The notes under the pieces were generated by a model. That model saw only the letters and a list, made by a program, of their open reading frames with translations. It had not been told where the DNA came from and searched no databases. From an uncultured Chlorobiaceae bacterium (GTDB lineage: Bacteria > Bacteroidota > Chlorobiia > Chlorobiales > Chlorobiaceae), in the NCBI GenBank assembly GCA_903822595.1, contig CAIJPS010000057.1, positions 1 through 64,000 on the forward strand: DNA of 64,000 bases, read 5' to 3'. Shown piece after piece: positions 28,368 through 38,469 of the stretch (positions are counted from its first letter, which is position 1; every line of letters begins with the position of its first letter). The translations under genes and the position numbers were made by a program.

Positions 28368-29948
28368 TTAAAACAGATGGACATTCTTGATCACCATATA
28401 CGCCAGCGCTGAACCGGAAAGAGCACAGAGCGTATTGACCAAATCATTATTAACCAGAGGAGTTCCCTTGAGAAGCCTGTTTTCAACCACAGAACCATCA
28501 GGTGCCACACTGTGTGTCCTCTCCGTCACCTTTTCCCGAATTGGATCAAAATACTGGGCCTGAACGGTTGCGCCAAAAAAGCTGTCAACCAGACTAGCCA
28601 GAAGCCCTGAAAAACCAATAAGAAGAAAAGACTGGAACACCCCAAAGTCACTTAACCACCTGACATTGAGCGCCATCGCACTGGCACAGATAAAAAGTGA
28701 ACCGAGGAAAGCTCCTGAAGTACCCGGCACAGAAACACCTCCGGACGTTCCGACAGGCACCTCCCGGAAGGTGGTTACCAGCCATGCTTTTGGATTTGGC
28801 CACATCGTACCGATTTCCGTCGCCCAAGTATCAGCCTGAACTGCCGCAAGCGTTCCAAGATAAGCAAAAAAGATTGCCGGGTCGTTGGTCAGCGAAAAAA
28901 CAATCATCAAAATCCAGGCGATCCCTCCATTGGCATAGACCTGGCCAGCATCCCGCTGAGACCCTTTTTCAAAGACAAGGTCAAATTTCGCCTTCCGCTT
29001 TTTGCCCAGTTTCGAGAGTACCGAAGAAAGGAGATAAAAAGTGAGAAGCGGTACCGTCCACTCTACACCACCGATACCGAAAATAGTCGTTCCAAGCAAA
29101 AATGTTGCCGTGGCCCCGCTGTTATTGAGAAACTTGACCTTGATCGAAAAGATAGCCAGAAGAAAAGCAAAAAGTCCACCGAGAAGAAACTGCTCAAGAT
29201 GAATGGTATGATTCATCTCAAGAACATAGAGCACGTAAGAGATTGAAACCGGTATAAAAAAATTGTCGAGCCCATGTGATAACAATGCTTCAACAGCAGT
29301 GGCAACAAGAGTGAGAAGAAGAGCCAGCGCAAGAAGCATCAACACCGACTTTCCGGCCAGACCTCCACTGAAATAGCTGCTGAACACCATGAGGCATGCG
29401 CTGAGCAGCAGAAAACCACTCAAAAACATGGTGAGCGATCCCTCGACGGTCTTTGGGTTTTTTGTCAGATGCTCAATATGCTTTTTACCAACAGAGCTGC
29501 CAACCAGAGCCGCAAGGGAGTCGCTCACACCCATGACAAGCATGGAAGTCTGCAATATCCACTTGTGCGACTCCCACAGAAAGAGCAGTTGAAAAAGAAA
29601 AACAAGAGGAAAAAGAACCGATCCATAACTTTTCACTGCGGGCGACTGTACATTCTTCTCTTCAGGAAGGGAAAGCAGAGAGCCGAACCATTTCAGCCGA
29701 ATGTTCAGCCCGTTAAAAAGCAGCACAAGAGAAGCCGCAAGAACAGGATAAAAGTTGGACTGAAAATAGGCTGGCACAAAAAAGATAACCACACCCATCG
29801 AGAGATGAACAATTTTCCTCACAACAAGAGCGCTGATACTGAATTTCCTTGTCAACAGTTCCGCAAGAAGAACAAAAAGCAGCACAAGGGAGAGTGTGAG
29901 AAAAAAGGCTGGAAAATCCTGGGGCAGGGGAGCTTGGAGATTCAGCAT
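28368..29948 (-). CDS. Phytol kinase-like / DUF92 (phytyl-phosphate kinase-like) fusion membrane protein
   Basis: A 526-residue polytopic membrane protein. The N-terminal half (about 1-240) looks like the dolichol/phytol kinase and CDP-diglyceride synthetase superfamily (RKIVHLSMGVVIFFVP, GVSDSLAALVGSSVGKK, KTVEGSLTMFLSG). The C-terminal half (about 255-525) is DUF92/TMEM19: NNSGATATFLLGTTIFGIGG, QRDAGQVYANGGIAW, QADTWATEIGTMWPN. In plants and cyanobacteria the separate relatives VTE5 and VTE6 phosphorylate phytol and then phytyl phosphate. One polypeptide could therefore turn a free prenyl alcohol released from chlorophyll into its diphosphate (inference). It precedes tolQ closely. Confidence 0.8.
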   Translation of the reverse strand: MLNLQAPLPQDFPAFFLTLSLVLLFVLLAELLTRKFSISALVVRKIVHLSMGVVIFFVPAYFQSNFYPVLAASLVLLFNGLNIRLKWFGSLLSLPEEKNVQSPAVKSYGSVLFPLVFLFQLLFLWESHKWILQTSMLVMGVSDSLAALVGSSVGKKHIEHLTKNPKTVEGSLTMFLSGFLLLSACLMVFSSYFSGGLAGKSVLMLLALALLLTLVATAVEALLSHGLDNFFIPVSISYVLYVLEMNHTIHLEQFLLGGLFAFLLAIFSIKVKFLNNSGATATFLLGTTIFGIGGVEWTVPLLTFYLLSSVLSKLGKKRKAKFDLVFEKGSQRDAGQVYANGGIAWILMIVFSLTNDPAIFFAYLGTLAAVQADTWATEIGTMWPNPKAWLVTTFREVPVGTSGGVSVPGTSGAFLGSLFICASAMALNVRWLSDFGVFQSFLLIGFSGLLASLVDSFFGATVQAQYFDPIREKVTERTHSVAPDGSVVENRLLKGTPLVNNDLVNTLCALSGSALAYMVIKNVHLF

Positions 29949-30056
29949 GAGTTCAATTGTTAATCTGGTTGTTCAAAAGTATAACGTTAACGGTACAGAA
30001 TAAACCTCAAATATCCACCAGATTATAACATTTTTAATGTTTGTTTTAATAAAAGT

Positions 30057-30272
30057 TTAAATGTAATTTGAGTCGAATTTTCGTTTAATACCGAAAAAAC
30101 CTTTTCCATAAATGTCTGCATTCAATTCACAGACCATCTTTTCTTTCTGCGGCACTGCATATCCGGCACAGGATCGTGCTCCATTTTCATGCACCAAAGC
30201 TTTGTCTTTGCTGAACTCCCCCAACTCAAGGGTCGGCATCGTGGTCACTGTGGCAGTCGCACGAGTGAACAT
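30057..30272 (-). CDS. Doubtful small ORF upstream of ilvD
   Basis: A 71-residue frame opposite the ilvD leader region, with ATG start but no clear ribosome site. The sequence (with NADIYGKGFFGIKRKF near the end) matches nothing I know. The surrounding gap (29949-30395, 447 bases) must hold the promoters of ilvD and the DUF92 gene; I see no T-box, leader peptide rich in branched-chain residues or convincing attenuator. Confidence 0.25.
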   Translation of the reverse strand: MFTRATATVTTMPTLELGEFSKDKALVHENGARSCAGYAVPQKEKMVCELNADIYGKGFFGIKRKFDSNYI

Positions 30273-30395
30273 TTCTGTGCTTTAAGCCTCAGAACCGCGC
30301 CCAAATCCATTTTTCTCTTTTCAACGTATTCTTCTGTGGCTTCGGGATCGGTGGCCCCGGGGATATTTTGTTAATAGCCAATAAATTTTACTGCC

Positions 30396-32093
30396 ATGAG
30401 ATCTGATACCGTCAAAACAGGGTTTGAAAAAGCACCGCACCGCAGCCTTCTTAAAGCAACAGGCTCTATTGTCTCCAATAATGACTTCAAAAAGCCCTTT
30501 ATCGGGATATGCAACTCCTACAACGAACTGATCCCCGGCCACTCCCATCTCCAGGAACTGGGCCGCATCGCAAAAGAGGAGGTTCGCAAGGCGGGAGGAG
30601 TTCCCTTTGAATTCAACACTATCGGCGTATGCGATGGCATTGCGATGGGCCATATCGGCATGCGCTACTCCCTTGCAAGCCGTGAACTGATTGCCGACAG
30701 CGTCGAAACCGTCGCCGAAGCCCACCGCCTCGACGGACTTGTCTGCATTCCGAACTGCGACAAAATCACACCCGGCATGATGATGGCAGCACTGCGAATC
30801 AACATCCCGGTCATCTTCGTCTCCGGCGGCCCCATGAAAGCTGGCCGCACCCCTGCAGGCAAAACCGTTGACCTGATTTCAGTCTTCGAGGCAGTCGGCC
30901 AATACAGCGCAGGAAAAATCAGCGAAGAGGAGCTCGACTCAATCGAAGAGAGCGCCTGTCCCGGTTGCGGCTCCTGTTCCGGCATGTTCACCGCCAACTC
31001 GATGAACTGCCTCAGCGAAGCACTTGGCTTTGCCCTGCCCGGCAACGGCACCATCCTTGCCATCGACCCCCGGCGCAACGAACTGGTCAAAGAGGCCTCC
31101 CGCCGCATTATCGATCTCGTAAAGCGGAATATCAAACCGCGCGATATTCTCACACGCAATTCCATGCTGAACGCTTTTGCCCTCGATTTTGCAATGGGAG
31201 GCAGTACCAATACCATTCTGCATACCCTCGCCATTGCCAACGAAGCTGAACTGGAGTTCGATTTTTCGGAGCTGAACACCCTTTCTGCCAGAACACCCTA
31301 TATCTGCAAGGTAAGCCCAGCAACGATGGCGGTCCATATCGAAGATGTCGACCGGGCTGGTGGAGTATCGGCGATCCTGAAAGAACTCAGCAAAATTGAG
31401 GGCCTTCTTGACCTCTCAGCCCTGACTGTAACCGGCAAAACACTTGGCGAAAATATTGCCGATGCAGAAGTTCTTGACCGCTCGGTTATCCGAAGCATTG
31501 AAGAGCCATACTCCGCGACAGGAGGCCTGGCCGTCCTTTTCGGAAATCTTGCCCCACAGGGAGCCGTGGTCAAAACCGGCGCAGTAGCCCCTGAAATGAT
31601 GCAGCACACCGGTCCGGCGAAAATCTACGACTGCCAGGATGACGCCATCAAAGGCATAATGGGTGATGATGTCAAGGCTGGCGACGTGGTGGTTATCCGC
31701 TACGAGGGACCAAAAGGAGGCCCCGGAATGCCGGAAATGCTCTCCCCCACCAGCGCCATCATGGGACGGGGTCTCGGAGAGTCGGTTGCACTCATTACCG
31801 ATGGACGATTCTCCGGAGGATCGAGAGGCGCCTGTATCGGTCACATCTCCCCCGAAGCTGCCGAGCGCGGCCCGATTGCCGCCCTGCAAAATGGCGACTC
31901 AATCACCATCGATATTCCCGGAAGAAGCATCTCGGTCAACCTCACTGACGCAATCATCAATGAACGACTGGCACTGCTGAAACCCTTTGAACCCAAAATA
32001 AAAAAAGGATATCTGGCCAGGTATGCACAAATGGTCACCTCGGCCAATACCGGCGCAATCCTGAAAAGCCCTGTTCTTCCTGAACCTAAATAA
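30396..32093 (+). CDS. ilvD: Dihydroxy-acid dehydratase
   Basis: A 565-residue dehydratase of the IlvD/EDD family. Fe-S cysteines are in the segments [23 protein letters not shown] and [20 protein letters not shown]. It dehydrates 2,3-dihydroxy-isovalerate and -methylvalerate to the keto acids of valine, leucine and isoleucine. It is the first gene of the branched-chain cluster, 7 bases before ilvB. Length is normal. The Fe-S cluster makes it oxygen-sensitive, in line with an anaerobic host. Confidence 0.96.
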   Translation: MRSDTVKTGFEKAPHRSLLKATGSIVSNNDFKKPFIGICNSYNELIPGHSHLQELGRIAKEEVRKAGGVPFEFNTIGVCDGIAMGHIGMRYSLASRELIADSVETVAEAHRLDGLVCIPNCDKITPGMMMAALRINIPVIFVSGGPMKAGRTPAGKTVDLISVFEAVGQYSAGKISEEELDSIEESACPGCGSCSGMFTANSMNCLSEALGFALPGNGTILAIDPRRNELVKEASRRIIDLVKRNIKPRDILTRNSMLNAFALDFAMGGSTNTILHTLAIANEAELEFDFSELNTLSARTPYICKVSPATMAVHIEDVDRAGGVSAILKELSKIEGLLDLSALTVTGKTLGENIADAEVLDRSVIRSIEEPYSATGGLAVLFGNLAPQGAVVKTGAVAPEMMQHTGPAKIYDCQDDAIKGIMGDDVKAGDVVVIRYEGPKGGPGMPEMLSPTSAIMGRGLGESVALITDGRFSGGSRGACIGHISPEAAERGPIAALQNGDSITIDIPGRSISVNLTDAIINERLALLKPFEPKIKKGYLARYAQMVTSANTGAILKSPVLPEPK

Positions 32094-32100
32094 CGTATCT

Positions 32101-33822
32101 ATGCAAGCATCAGGCCAAACACTCAATGGCTCAGAGATATTTTTTGAATGTCTGCGACGTGAAAACGTTGAATATATTTTCGGCTATCCAGGCGGATCGC
32201 TGCTGAAAGTTTACGAAACACTCTACGATATCGAAGACATCCAGCACATCCTTGTCCGTCATGAACAGGGCGCAACCCACATGGCCGAAGGCTATGCCCG
32301 CGCTACAGGCAAGCCGGGTGTTGTTCTGGTCACCTCTGGCCCCGGAGCGACCAACACCGTCACCGGCATTGCCAACGCCTACATGGACTCATCTCCGATG
32401 GTTGTCTTTACCGGGCAGGTACCCAGCTCACTGATCGGCAACGACGCCTTTCAGGAGGCCGATATTGTCGGAATCACCCGGCCCATAACCAAGCACAACT
32501 TTCTTGTCAAAGATGTCAAGGAGCTGGCCATAACCATCCGCAAGGCATTTTTCCTTGCAACGAACGGCCGGCCAGGCCCGGTTCTGGTTGATATGCCCAA
32601 AGATATCCTCAACGCCTCCTGTCTCTTTCAGTGGCCCGAAACGGTTGACATCCGAGGATTCAAACCAACCCTCAAATGCCACATCAACCAGGTACAAAAG
32701 GCCGCGCATAAAATTGCAGAGGCAAAACGCCCCCTTCTCTACATCGGTGGCGGGGTCATCAGCGCAGAGGCATCCGAAGAGCTCCGCGCCTTCGCCATAA
32801 AGCAAAACATACCGGTCACCATGACCCTCCAGGGACTTGGCGCCTTTCCCGGAAACCATCCGCTCAGTATGGGAATGCTGGGCATGCACGGCACCTACTG
32901 GGCCAACCAGGCGGTCAATGCCTGTGACCTCCTCATAGCCGTCGGCGCACGCTTCGACGACCGGGTCACCGGAAAAACTGCAACCTTTGCGACGCAGGCA
33001 TACAAAATCCATAACGACATTGACCCCACCAACGTCGACAAAAACATCAAGGTTGACTTGCCAATTGTCGGCGATGCAAAACACTTTCTCGCCACTCTCA
33101 TCGAAGAGATGGCGGACAGCGCTGAAGAGCGCACACCCTGGCTCACCCAGATAGACGCATGGCGCCAGAAGTGCCCGCTGACCTACAAAAACGATGACGG
33201 CAAACTCAGAACCGAATTTGTGATTGACGAGGTTTCAAAACAGACCAACGGCAACGCAGTCGTAGTCACCGATGTCGGGCAGCACCAGATGTGGACCTCA
33301 CAGTTCTACACCTTTATCAATCCCCGTTCCATCATCACCAGCGGTGGACTCGGCACCATGGGCTACGGCCTGCCAGCGGCCATCGGCGCAGCCTTCGGCA
33401 TCACCGATCGTCCGGTTCTCCTCTTCTGCGGAGACGGCGGGCTGATGATGAATATCCAGGAGCTTGTTACTGCCGTGTACGGTAAAATTCCCATCAAGAT
33501 CTTTTTGATCAACAACAGCTATCTCGGCATGGTGCGCCAGTGGCAGGAGCTCTTCCACAAAGAAAAATACTCCTTTACCGATCTTGGCGACAGCAACCCC
33601 GACTTTGTCAAAGTCGCCGAAGCCTTCGGCTGCAAGGCACTCATGGCCGACAACCCCGAAAGTGCCAAAAATGCCATCACTGAGGCGCTCGCCTGGAACG
33701 AAGGGCCGGTTCTTGTCGACTTCAGGGTAGTCAAAAAAGATATGGTCTTCCCCATGGTACCTGCGGGTGGCTCAATTTCAGACATGCTTCTTGAACGGCT
33801 GAACCCCAAAACCATGGTCTGA
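32101..33822 (+). CDS. ilvB: Acetolactate synthase, large (catalytic) subunit
   Basis: A 573-residue thiamine-diphosphate enzyme. The N-terminal pyrimidine-binding domain has GYPGGSLLKVYE and the activating Glu in RHEQGATHMAEGYAR; the middle FAD/regulatory domain has IGGGVISAEASEEL; the C-terminal cofactor domain has FCGDGGLMMNIQEL with the NNSYLGMVRQWQ lid. It condenses two pyruvates, or pyruvate and 2-oxobutyrate. In relatives the regulatory subunit gene ilvN follows at once; here it is 5.86 kb away at 39681, behind an accessory insert. Confidence 0.96.
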   Translation: MQASGQTLNGSEIFFECLRRENVEYIFGYPGGSLLKVYETLYDIEDIQHILVRHEQGATHMAEGYARATGKPGVVLVTSGPGATNTVTGIANAYMDSSPMVVFTGQVPSSLIGNDAFQEADIVGITRPITKHNFLVKDVKELAITIRKAFFLATNGRPGPVLVDMPKDILNASCLFQWPETVDIRGFKPTLKCHINQVQKAAHKIAEAKRPLLYIGGGVISAEASEELRAFAIKQNIPVTMTLQGLGAFPGNHPLSMGMLGMHGTYWANQAVNACDLLIAVGARFDDRVTGKTATFATQAYKIHNDIDPTNVDKNIKVDLPIVGDAKHFLATLIEEMADSAEERTPWLTQIDAWRQKCPLTYKNDDGKLRTEFVIDEVSKQTNGNAVVVTDVGQHQMWTSQFYTFINPRSIITSGGLGTMGYGLPAAIGAAFGITDRPVLLFCGDGGLMMNIQELVTAVYGKIPIKIFLINNSYLGMVRQWQELFHKEKYSFTDLGDSNPDFVKVAEAFGCKALMADNPESAKNAITEALAWNEGPVLVDFRVVKKDMVFPMVPAGGSISDMLLERLNPKTMV

Positions 33823-33864
33823 ACCGGAAAACCATCAACTCAGCCTTTGCACTCCCCTCTCTGG

Positions 33865-33921
33865 CCTGCAAGCCAATCACATATGCTCACCGAGGTTTCC
33901 CGGTGAGCTTGCAGGTTTTGG
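33865..33921 (+). terminator. Long interrupted hairpin after ilvB
   Basis: CCTGCAAGC (33865-33873) pairs with GCTTGCAGG (33907-33915), and inside it GCTCACCG (33885-33892) pairs with CGGTGAGC (33901-33908); TTTT follows. The two stems join into one long arm with an eleven-base bulge on one side. It lies 43 bases after the ilvB stop and marks the left edge of the insert that splits ilvB from ilvN. Nothing else is seen in 33823-34076. Confidence 0.55.
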
Positions 33922-34076
33922 CACGTTGTTGACTCCGTGTATTTACACCACAGGTTCTGCAATTCCGGTTGCTGGATTAATGAGATAGTGATTCCTCTTT
34001 GCCAATCGTTCATCACTTTGTAATTCATCATGTCACTCTCGTTATTATCATACGAAGAACATAACCAGGTGATTCG

Positions 34077-34817
34077 ATGAAAAAAAACCACTTTTTTCAG
34101 GCAAAGAGGTTCACGCTTTTTCTTCTTCTCTCCTGCCTTTTTTCAGCCTGTGCTGCCCAGAGCCCGTCGCTTTATCAGGCTGATTTGCAGAAAACCTATC
34201 ACAGTGCCATCGTTGATGCGCAAATAGCCGAACCATCAGAGATATCAAACACTCTTGTCGCTATTCTACCCTCAAACGATAAACTGGTATGGAAGAACAG
34301 GGATGATGCCCAAAATGCCATGCTGTTGGTGGTCACATGGACAAACTATAACGGTTATGATGACAAAATCGGGCAATCGCTCCAGCTTTCAAAAGAGGTT
34401 TGGGTCACAACCGCACCGGAAATCAAGAATTTTTGTAAAAAGCTGAACGGAAACAGATCGCTACGACTGGAACAGCTTTTGGGACTTCCTCCCAAGGCGG
34501 GAAAAACAAAATTTGTGGAGATGTGGGTTAAACCGGGCGATCTCTTCAGGCCAAGTGCAGATCCGGAGATCAGTGACTGTGAAGCAGAAACAGAGTTCAG
34601 GAAATCCAGTAAGTATGTGATGGTAAGTGATGACTATGTCAAATGGTTCAATGAGTTAAAAATGCAATCATACTCAGCCAATGGATATCCCTGGACCAGA
34701 CTTGGTTATACCTACGACTGGGGAAATAACCATCGTCACATCGGATTAAGTGAATTTGTTATCATGCCAGGCGCTACAGTCGAGATCAATGCGATTTCAT
34801 CGACAATGGACTATTAG
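34077..34817 (+). CDS. Predicted lipoprotein of unknown function (246 aa)
   Basis: An exported 246-residue protein with a charged N terminus, a hydrophobic core (FTLFLLLSCLFSAC) and Cys25 as the probable lipidation site. The mature part has LVWKNRDDAQNAMLLVVTW and a second half rich in Trp and Tyr (NGYPWTRLGYTYDWGNNHRH). I recognise no family. It is the first gene of the insert between ilvB and ilvN and stands 165 bases upstream of a PAS kinase, so it may be unrelated to amino-acid synthesis. Confidence 0.7.
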   Translation: MKKNHFFQAKRFTLFLLLSCLFSACAAQSPSLYQADLQKTYHSAIVDAQIAEPSEISNTLVAILPSNDKLVWKNRDDAQNAMLLVVTWTNYNGYDDKIGQSLQLSKEVWVTTAPEIKNFCKKLNGNRSLRLEQLLGLPPKAGKTKFVEMWVKPGDLFRPSADPEISDCEAETEFRKSSKYVMVSDDYVKWFNELKMQSYSANGYPWTRLGYTYDWGNNHRHIGLSEFVIMPGATVEINAISSTMDY

Positions 34818-34982
34818 CCGACCACCCGGCAACTATTACCCACCAAACAAGAGGCACTTTTGGAATTGCTTTGTCAATAATTTATAGTAAAATGGAAAAA
34901 CGAGTTACTGATTGCACTGCGGTGTAAATCAATGTTAATTTTCTGCGGTTTGCCGGTGCGTAAACTGATACTGCAAATAACA

Positions 34983-37900
34983 ATGTTCACAAAATATTTA
35001 CTTCCAGTCAGCAATCTGGCCGACGATCCGGTTTATGGATTACTGGAATCCCTCCCTGAAGAAGCCCTTCTCATCGATCCAAGTGGCATAATTCTGGTTG
35101 TTAATACTTTGTTTGCCGCACGTTTCGGCCTCTCTGCAGAGGAGTGCATCGGAGCCAGTGCCTATGATCTGGTTGCAACCGTACTGCAATTGCCGGAACT
35201 CGCAGTTCACTACAGGGAAAAGATTGCAGAAGTTCTCTGTACCGGAAAACGAATGGTTTTTGAAGATGGAAAAGAGGAGCTGATTTGGAAAATCACCATT
35301 AATCCTCTCCTGTCAACGGAAAAGACGACTTCCCGGTTGTTCATCACTATTACAGATATTTCAGAACTAAAACAGATAGAAGCCAAGCTTGATAAATACA
35401 CGGCAAGGTTTAATCAGGCATTGGAAGTTGCGCGTGCCGGTGTCTGGGAATGGGACTTGACAACAAATGAAAATATCTGGTCTGACGAGATATGGCCTTT
35501 ATACGGACTGAAGTCAAGCAACAACGAAAAACCCTCCTTCCAACTCCTGGCAAGTCTCATTCACCCTGATGATCGCGAGTCTGTCATCAACGCTTTTACT
35601 GAGGCAGCAAAAAGCGCAACCGAGTTGTACATCCAATATCGCGTCTGTTATCCCGACGATACCATCCACTGGCTGGTATCGCGCGGCAAACCCTTGCGTA
35701 ATATCAACGGCAAAACGGTACGTTACATCGGGACAATTATCGATATCACCGAACGCAAGGTGTTTCAGGAGAAGCTTGTTGCTACAAATGAACGGATGCA
35801 TTTGATTCTGGCTGCAACCAGCTCGGGTATATGGGAATATGAGATGAGCACAAATAGAATTATCTGGTCAGATGAAGTCTGGCGTCTCTGCGGACTCAAA
35901 CCATATAGCTGTGGGCTTACCCGTGAAAACTGGATAAACACCATTGTCCCCACAGACAGGGAAAAAGTTAAACAAGCCATCAGTGAAGCCTTAAAAAAAG
36001 GCAGTGAATACAGCTGTGCCTGGCGTATACATAATGCTGAGGGGACTGAACGATGGCTTCTGTCGAAAGGAACTCCATTAAAAGATTCTGATGGTAAAAT
36101 CGTTCGGTATGCAGGAATCATGATTGACATTACCGATCAAAAACAGAAGGAGGAGTCCCTCAAGGAGAGCGAAAATCGCTTCAGAATGCTGTTTGAAAAA
36201 CATTCATCTGTCATGCTTGTTATCGAGCCCGATACAGGCAGAATCATTGACGTTAATCAAGCGGCTGTAAATTTTTACAAGTGGCCTCCTGAAACGCTCA
36301 AACAGATGACGATCCAGCAGATCACAACTAACCCGTTTGATAGCAAGCAGAACCAGATCCATCATATAGCCGATGGATCAATACGCGATGTCGAAGTTTT
36401 CAGTAGTTCTATTCCATTTCATGAAAGAGAACTACTGTATTTGATTATGAACGACATCACTGAGCACAAGAAGGCAGACCAGGCATTGCTGGCAAGTGAA
36501 CGACGGTTTCGTTCTATTGCAGAACAAATTTCCGATATGGTGTTTATTACAAGTCAAGATGGAATTATACACTATGTTTCACCTGCTGTTGAGACTATTT
36601 CCGGCTATAAAACTGATGAGGTGATTGGCCATCCCTTTATTGAATTTGTGTTTGAAGAGGACATTGAGAAAGCTGTCAGCTCATTTCGGGAAGGCTTGTT
36701 GAACGCCAGGTCGGATGATGTGCTCGAACTTCGCTACAATAAAAAAGGTGGATCAATCTTTTACGCGGAAATTCAAGTGCAATATTATGAGCATCAGGGA
36801 TATATCGGATTGATACGTGATATTTCAGCGCGTAAAAATTATGAACAAGAGTTAATCGAAAGCAGACAGTTTTTGAAGAATATCTATGATGAGGTTAACT
36901 TCTCTATTTTTGTTATCGATGTACTGCTGGACGGCTCCTATTACTTTAAAGGTATTAACCCGCTTCATGAAAAACTGACCGGTATCAGGAGTGATGCGGT
37001 TATCGGGGAAAAACCGGAACATCTTTTTCCTCCTGATGTTGCAAAACAGGTTATTCGCCATTATGACGAGTGTATTCGGACGGGTAAGTCCATTCAGTAT
37101 GAAGAGTCTCTGTCGTTCAAAGGCAAGGAGTCTTTGTGGGAAACCGTGCTGAACCCTGTTCGAAATGAAAACGGAACTATTTTCAGGATTATCGGCACCA
37201 GCGTAGAGATCACGGAACGTCGTCAAATCGAGGAAGAGAGAGCGAAACTTGCAGTTCAGCTTCAGCAGTCCCAGAAAATGGAGATGGTCGGGCGACTGGC
37301 GGGAGGTATTGCTCATGATTTTAACAATATGCTGACAGTTATTCTTGGTCATTCCGAAATGGCTATGGAAGAGAGTGACCCCTCAATGAAAACCTATGCC
37401 GATTTTGATGCTATCCGTCAGGCGGCAACCCATTCTGCCAATCTGACCCGGCAACTGCTTGCTTTTGCCCGGAAGCAGATTGTCACTCCAATAATTATTG
37501 AACTGAACAGTGCGATTACAGAGATGCTTCCCATGTTGCGACGTCTCATCGGTGAAAACATCACACTGACATGGGTTCCGGAATGCCAAAATTGCTATAT
37601 CAAAATTGATCCATCGCAGATCGACCAGATTCTTGTCAATCTCTGTATCAATGCCCGTGATGCTATAATGGGTAATGGCAGAATCACTATCGCAAACAGT
37701 TGCGTCTCTCTGCCCAAAATCACCGGTGAAACCCGGAAAACTGAGTGTCTATCCGGAGTCTATGTGTCACTTTCCGTGCATGATGACGGGTGTGGTATTG
37801 AGCCAAACGATCTTCAACATATTTTTGAGCCCTTTTTCACCACAAAAGAGAGTGGCAAAGGCACTGGCCTTGGTCTTTCGACCGTGTACGGGATTGTCAA

Positions 37901-38426
37901 ACAAAACAACGGCAATATTGAATGCCTGAGCGAACCGGGAAAAGGAACAACCATCACGATTCATTTGCCCAAGCATAAGGTACAGGCAGCAGCGAACCTG
38001 GATAGACAACAAGAGCATCTACTCCAGAAAGGCCATCAGACTATCCTGCTTGTGGAGGATGAACCTGAAATTCTCAAACTCTGTAAACTCATACTTGAAC
38101 GGAACGGCTATAAGGTGCTGGCTTTTGAGAGAGCCATAGACGCCATCAAAATGGAGGAGGGGTACAATGGAACTATTGACCTGTTGGTGACCGATGTCAT
38201 GATGCCGGAAATGAATGGATCCGAGCTTTCTAAAAAACTTCTTGCCGCGCGTCCAGAGCTTAAAATACTCTTTATCTCTGGTTACACTGCTGACGTTATT
38301 GTCCACAACGCGAGACTTGACAGTCGGCTTAACTTTATACAGAAACCTTTCAGCCCCAAATCGCTGACAACAATCGTCCACAATATCCTCAATTCGGAGT
38401 CGATTCAGAAACCTGTGGCGGTTTGA
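34983..38426 (+). CDS. Multi-PAS hybrid histidine kinase with receiver domain
   Basis: About 1147 residues (ATG at 34983; an upstream ATG at 34932 would add 17 residues). Five or six PAS domains fill the first 760 residues, each closing with the linker pattern DITERK or DITDQK, and one lacks the usual PAC signature. Then HisKA with GGIAHDFNNML, HATPase with QILVNLCINARDA, DDGCGI, IFEPFFTTK and GTGLGLST, and a receiver with its Asp in LLVTDVMMPEMNG. No membrane helices, so it senses cytosolic cues, perhaps redox or light through PAS cofactors. It is a paralogue of the kinase at 1911-5657 but lacks that protein's GAF domains. It sits within the insert splitting ilvB and ilvN. Confidence 0.92.
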   Translation: MFTKYLLPVSNLADDPVYGLLESLPEEALLIDPSGIILVVNTLFAARFGLSAEECIGASAYDLVATVLQLPELAVHYREKIAEVLCTGKRMVFEDGKEELIWKITINPLLSTEKTTSRLFITITDISELKQIEAKLDKYTARFNQALEVARAGVWEWDLTTNENIWSDEIWPLYGLKSSNNEKPSFQLLASLIHPDDRESVINAFTEAAKSATELYIQYRVCYPDDTIHWLVSRGKPLRNINGKTVRYIGTIIDITERKVFQEKLVATNERMHLILAATSSGIWEYEMSTNRIIWSDEVWRLCGLKPYSCGLTRENWINTIVPTDREKVKQAISEALKKGSEYSCAWRIHNAEGTERWLLSKGTPLKDSDGKIVRYAGIMIDITDQKQKEESLKESENRFRMLFEKHSSVMLVIEPDTGRIIDVNQAAVNFYKWPPETLKQMTIQQITTNPFDSKQNQIHHIADGSIRDVEVFSSSIPFHERELLYLIMNDITEHKKADQALLASERRFRSIAEQISDMVFITSQDGIIHYVSPAVETISGYKTDEVIGHPFIEFVFEEDIEKAVSSFREGLLNARSDDVLELRYNKKGGSIFYAEIQVQYYEHQGYIGLIRDISARKNYEQELIESRQFLKNIYDEVNFSIFVIDVLLDGSYYFKGINPLHEKLTGIRSDAVIGEKPEHLFPPDVAKQVIRHYDECIRTGKSIQYEESLSFKGKESLWETVLNPVRNENGTIFRIIGTSVEITERRQIEEERAKLAVQLQQSQKMEMVGRLAGGIAHDFNNMLTVILGHSEMAMEESDPSMKTYADFDAIRQAATHSANLTRQLLAFARKQIVTPIIIELNSAITEMLPMLRRLIGENITLTWVPECQNCYIKIDPSQIDQILVNLCINARDAIMGNGRITIANSCVSLPKITGETRKTECLSGVYVSLSVHDDGCGIEPNDLQHIFEPFFTTKESGKGTGLGLSTVYGIVKQNNGNIECLSEPGKGTTITIHLPKHKVQAAANLDRQQEHLLQKGHQTILLVEDEPEILKLCKLILERNGYKVLAFERAIDAIKMEEGYNGTIDLLVTDVMMPEMNGSELSKKLLAARPELKILFISGYTADVIVHNARLDSRLNFIQKPFSPKSLTTIVHNILNSESIQKPVAV

Positions 38427-38469
38427 GCGACCATGCATCACCCGCAAAACGGTATACGCTGTAAACTGG

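Noticed and set aside
29949-30395. T-box riboswitch or leader-peptide attenuator before ilvD
   Set aside because: I found no T-box core sequence and no short frame rich in Leu, Ile or Val codons.
34932-34982. Upstream ATG for the second hybrid kinase
   Set aside because: Neither start has a clear ribosome site; the shorter form aligns better in length with the N terminus of the paralogue, so 34983 was preferred.
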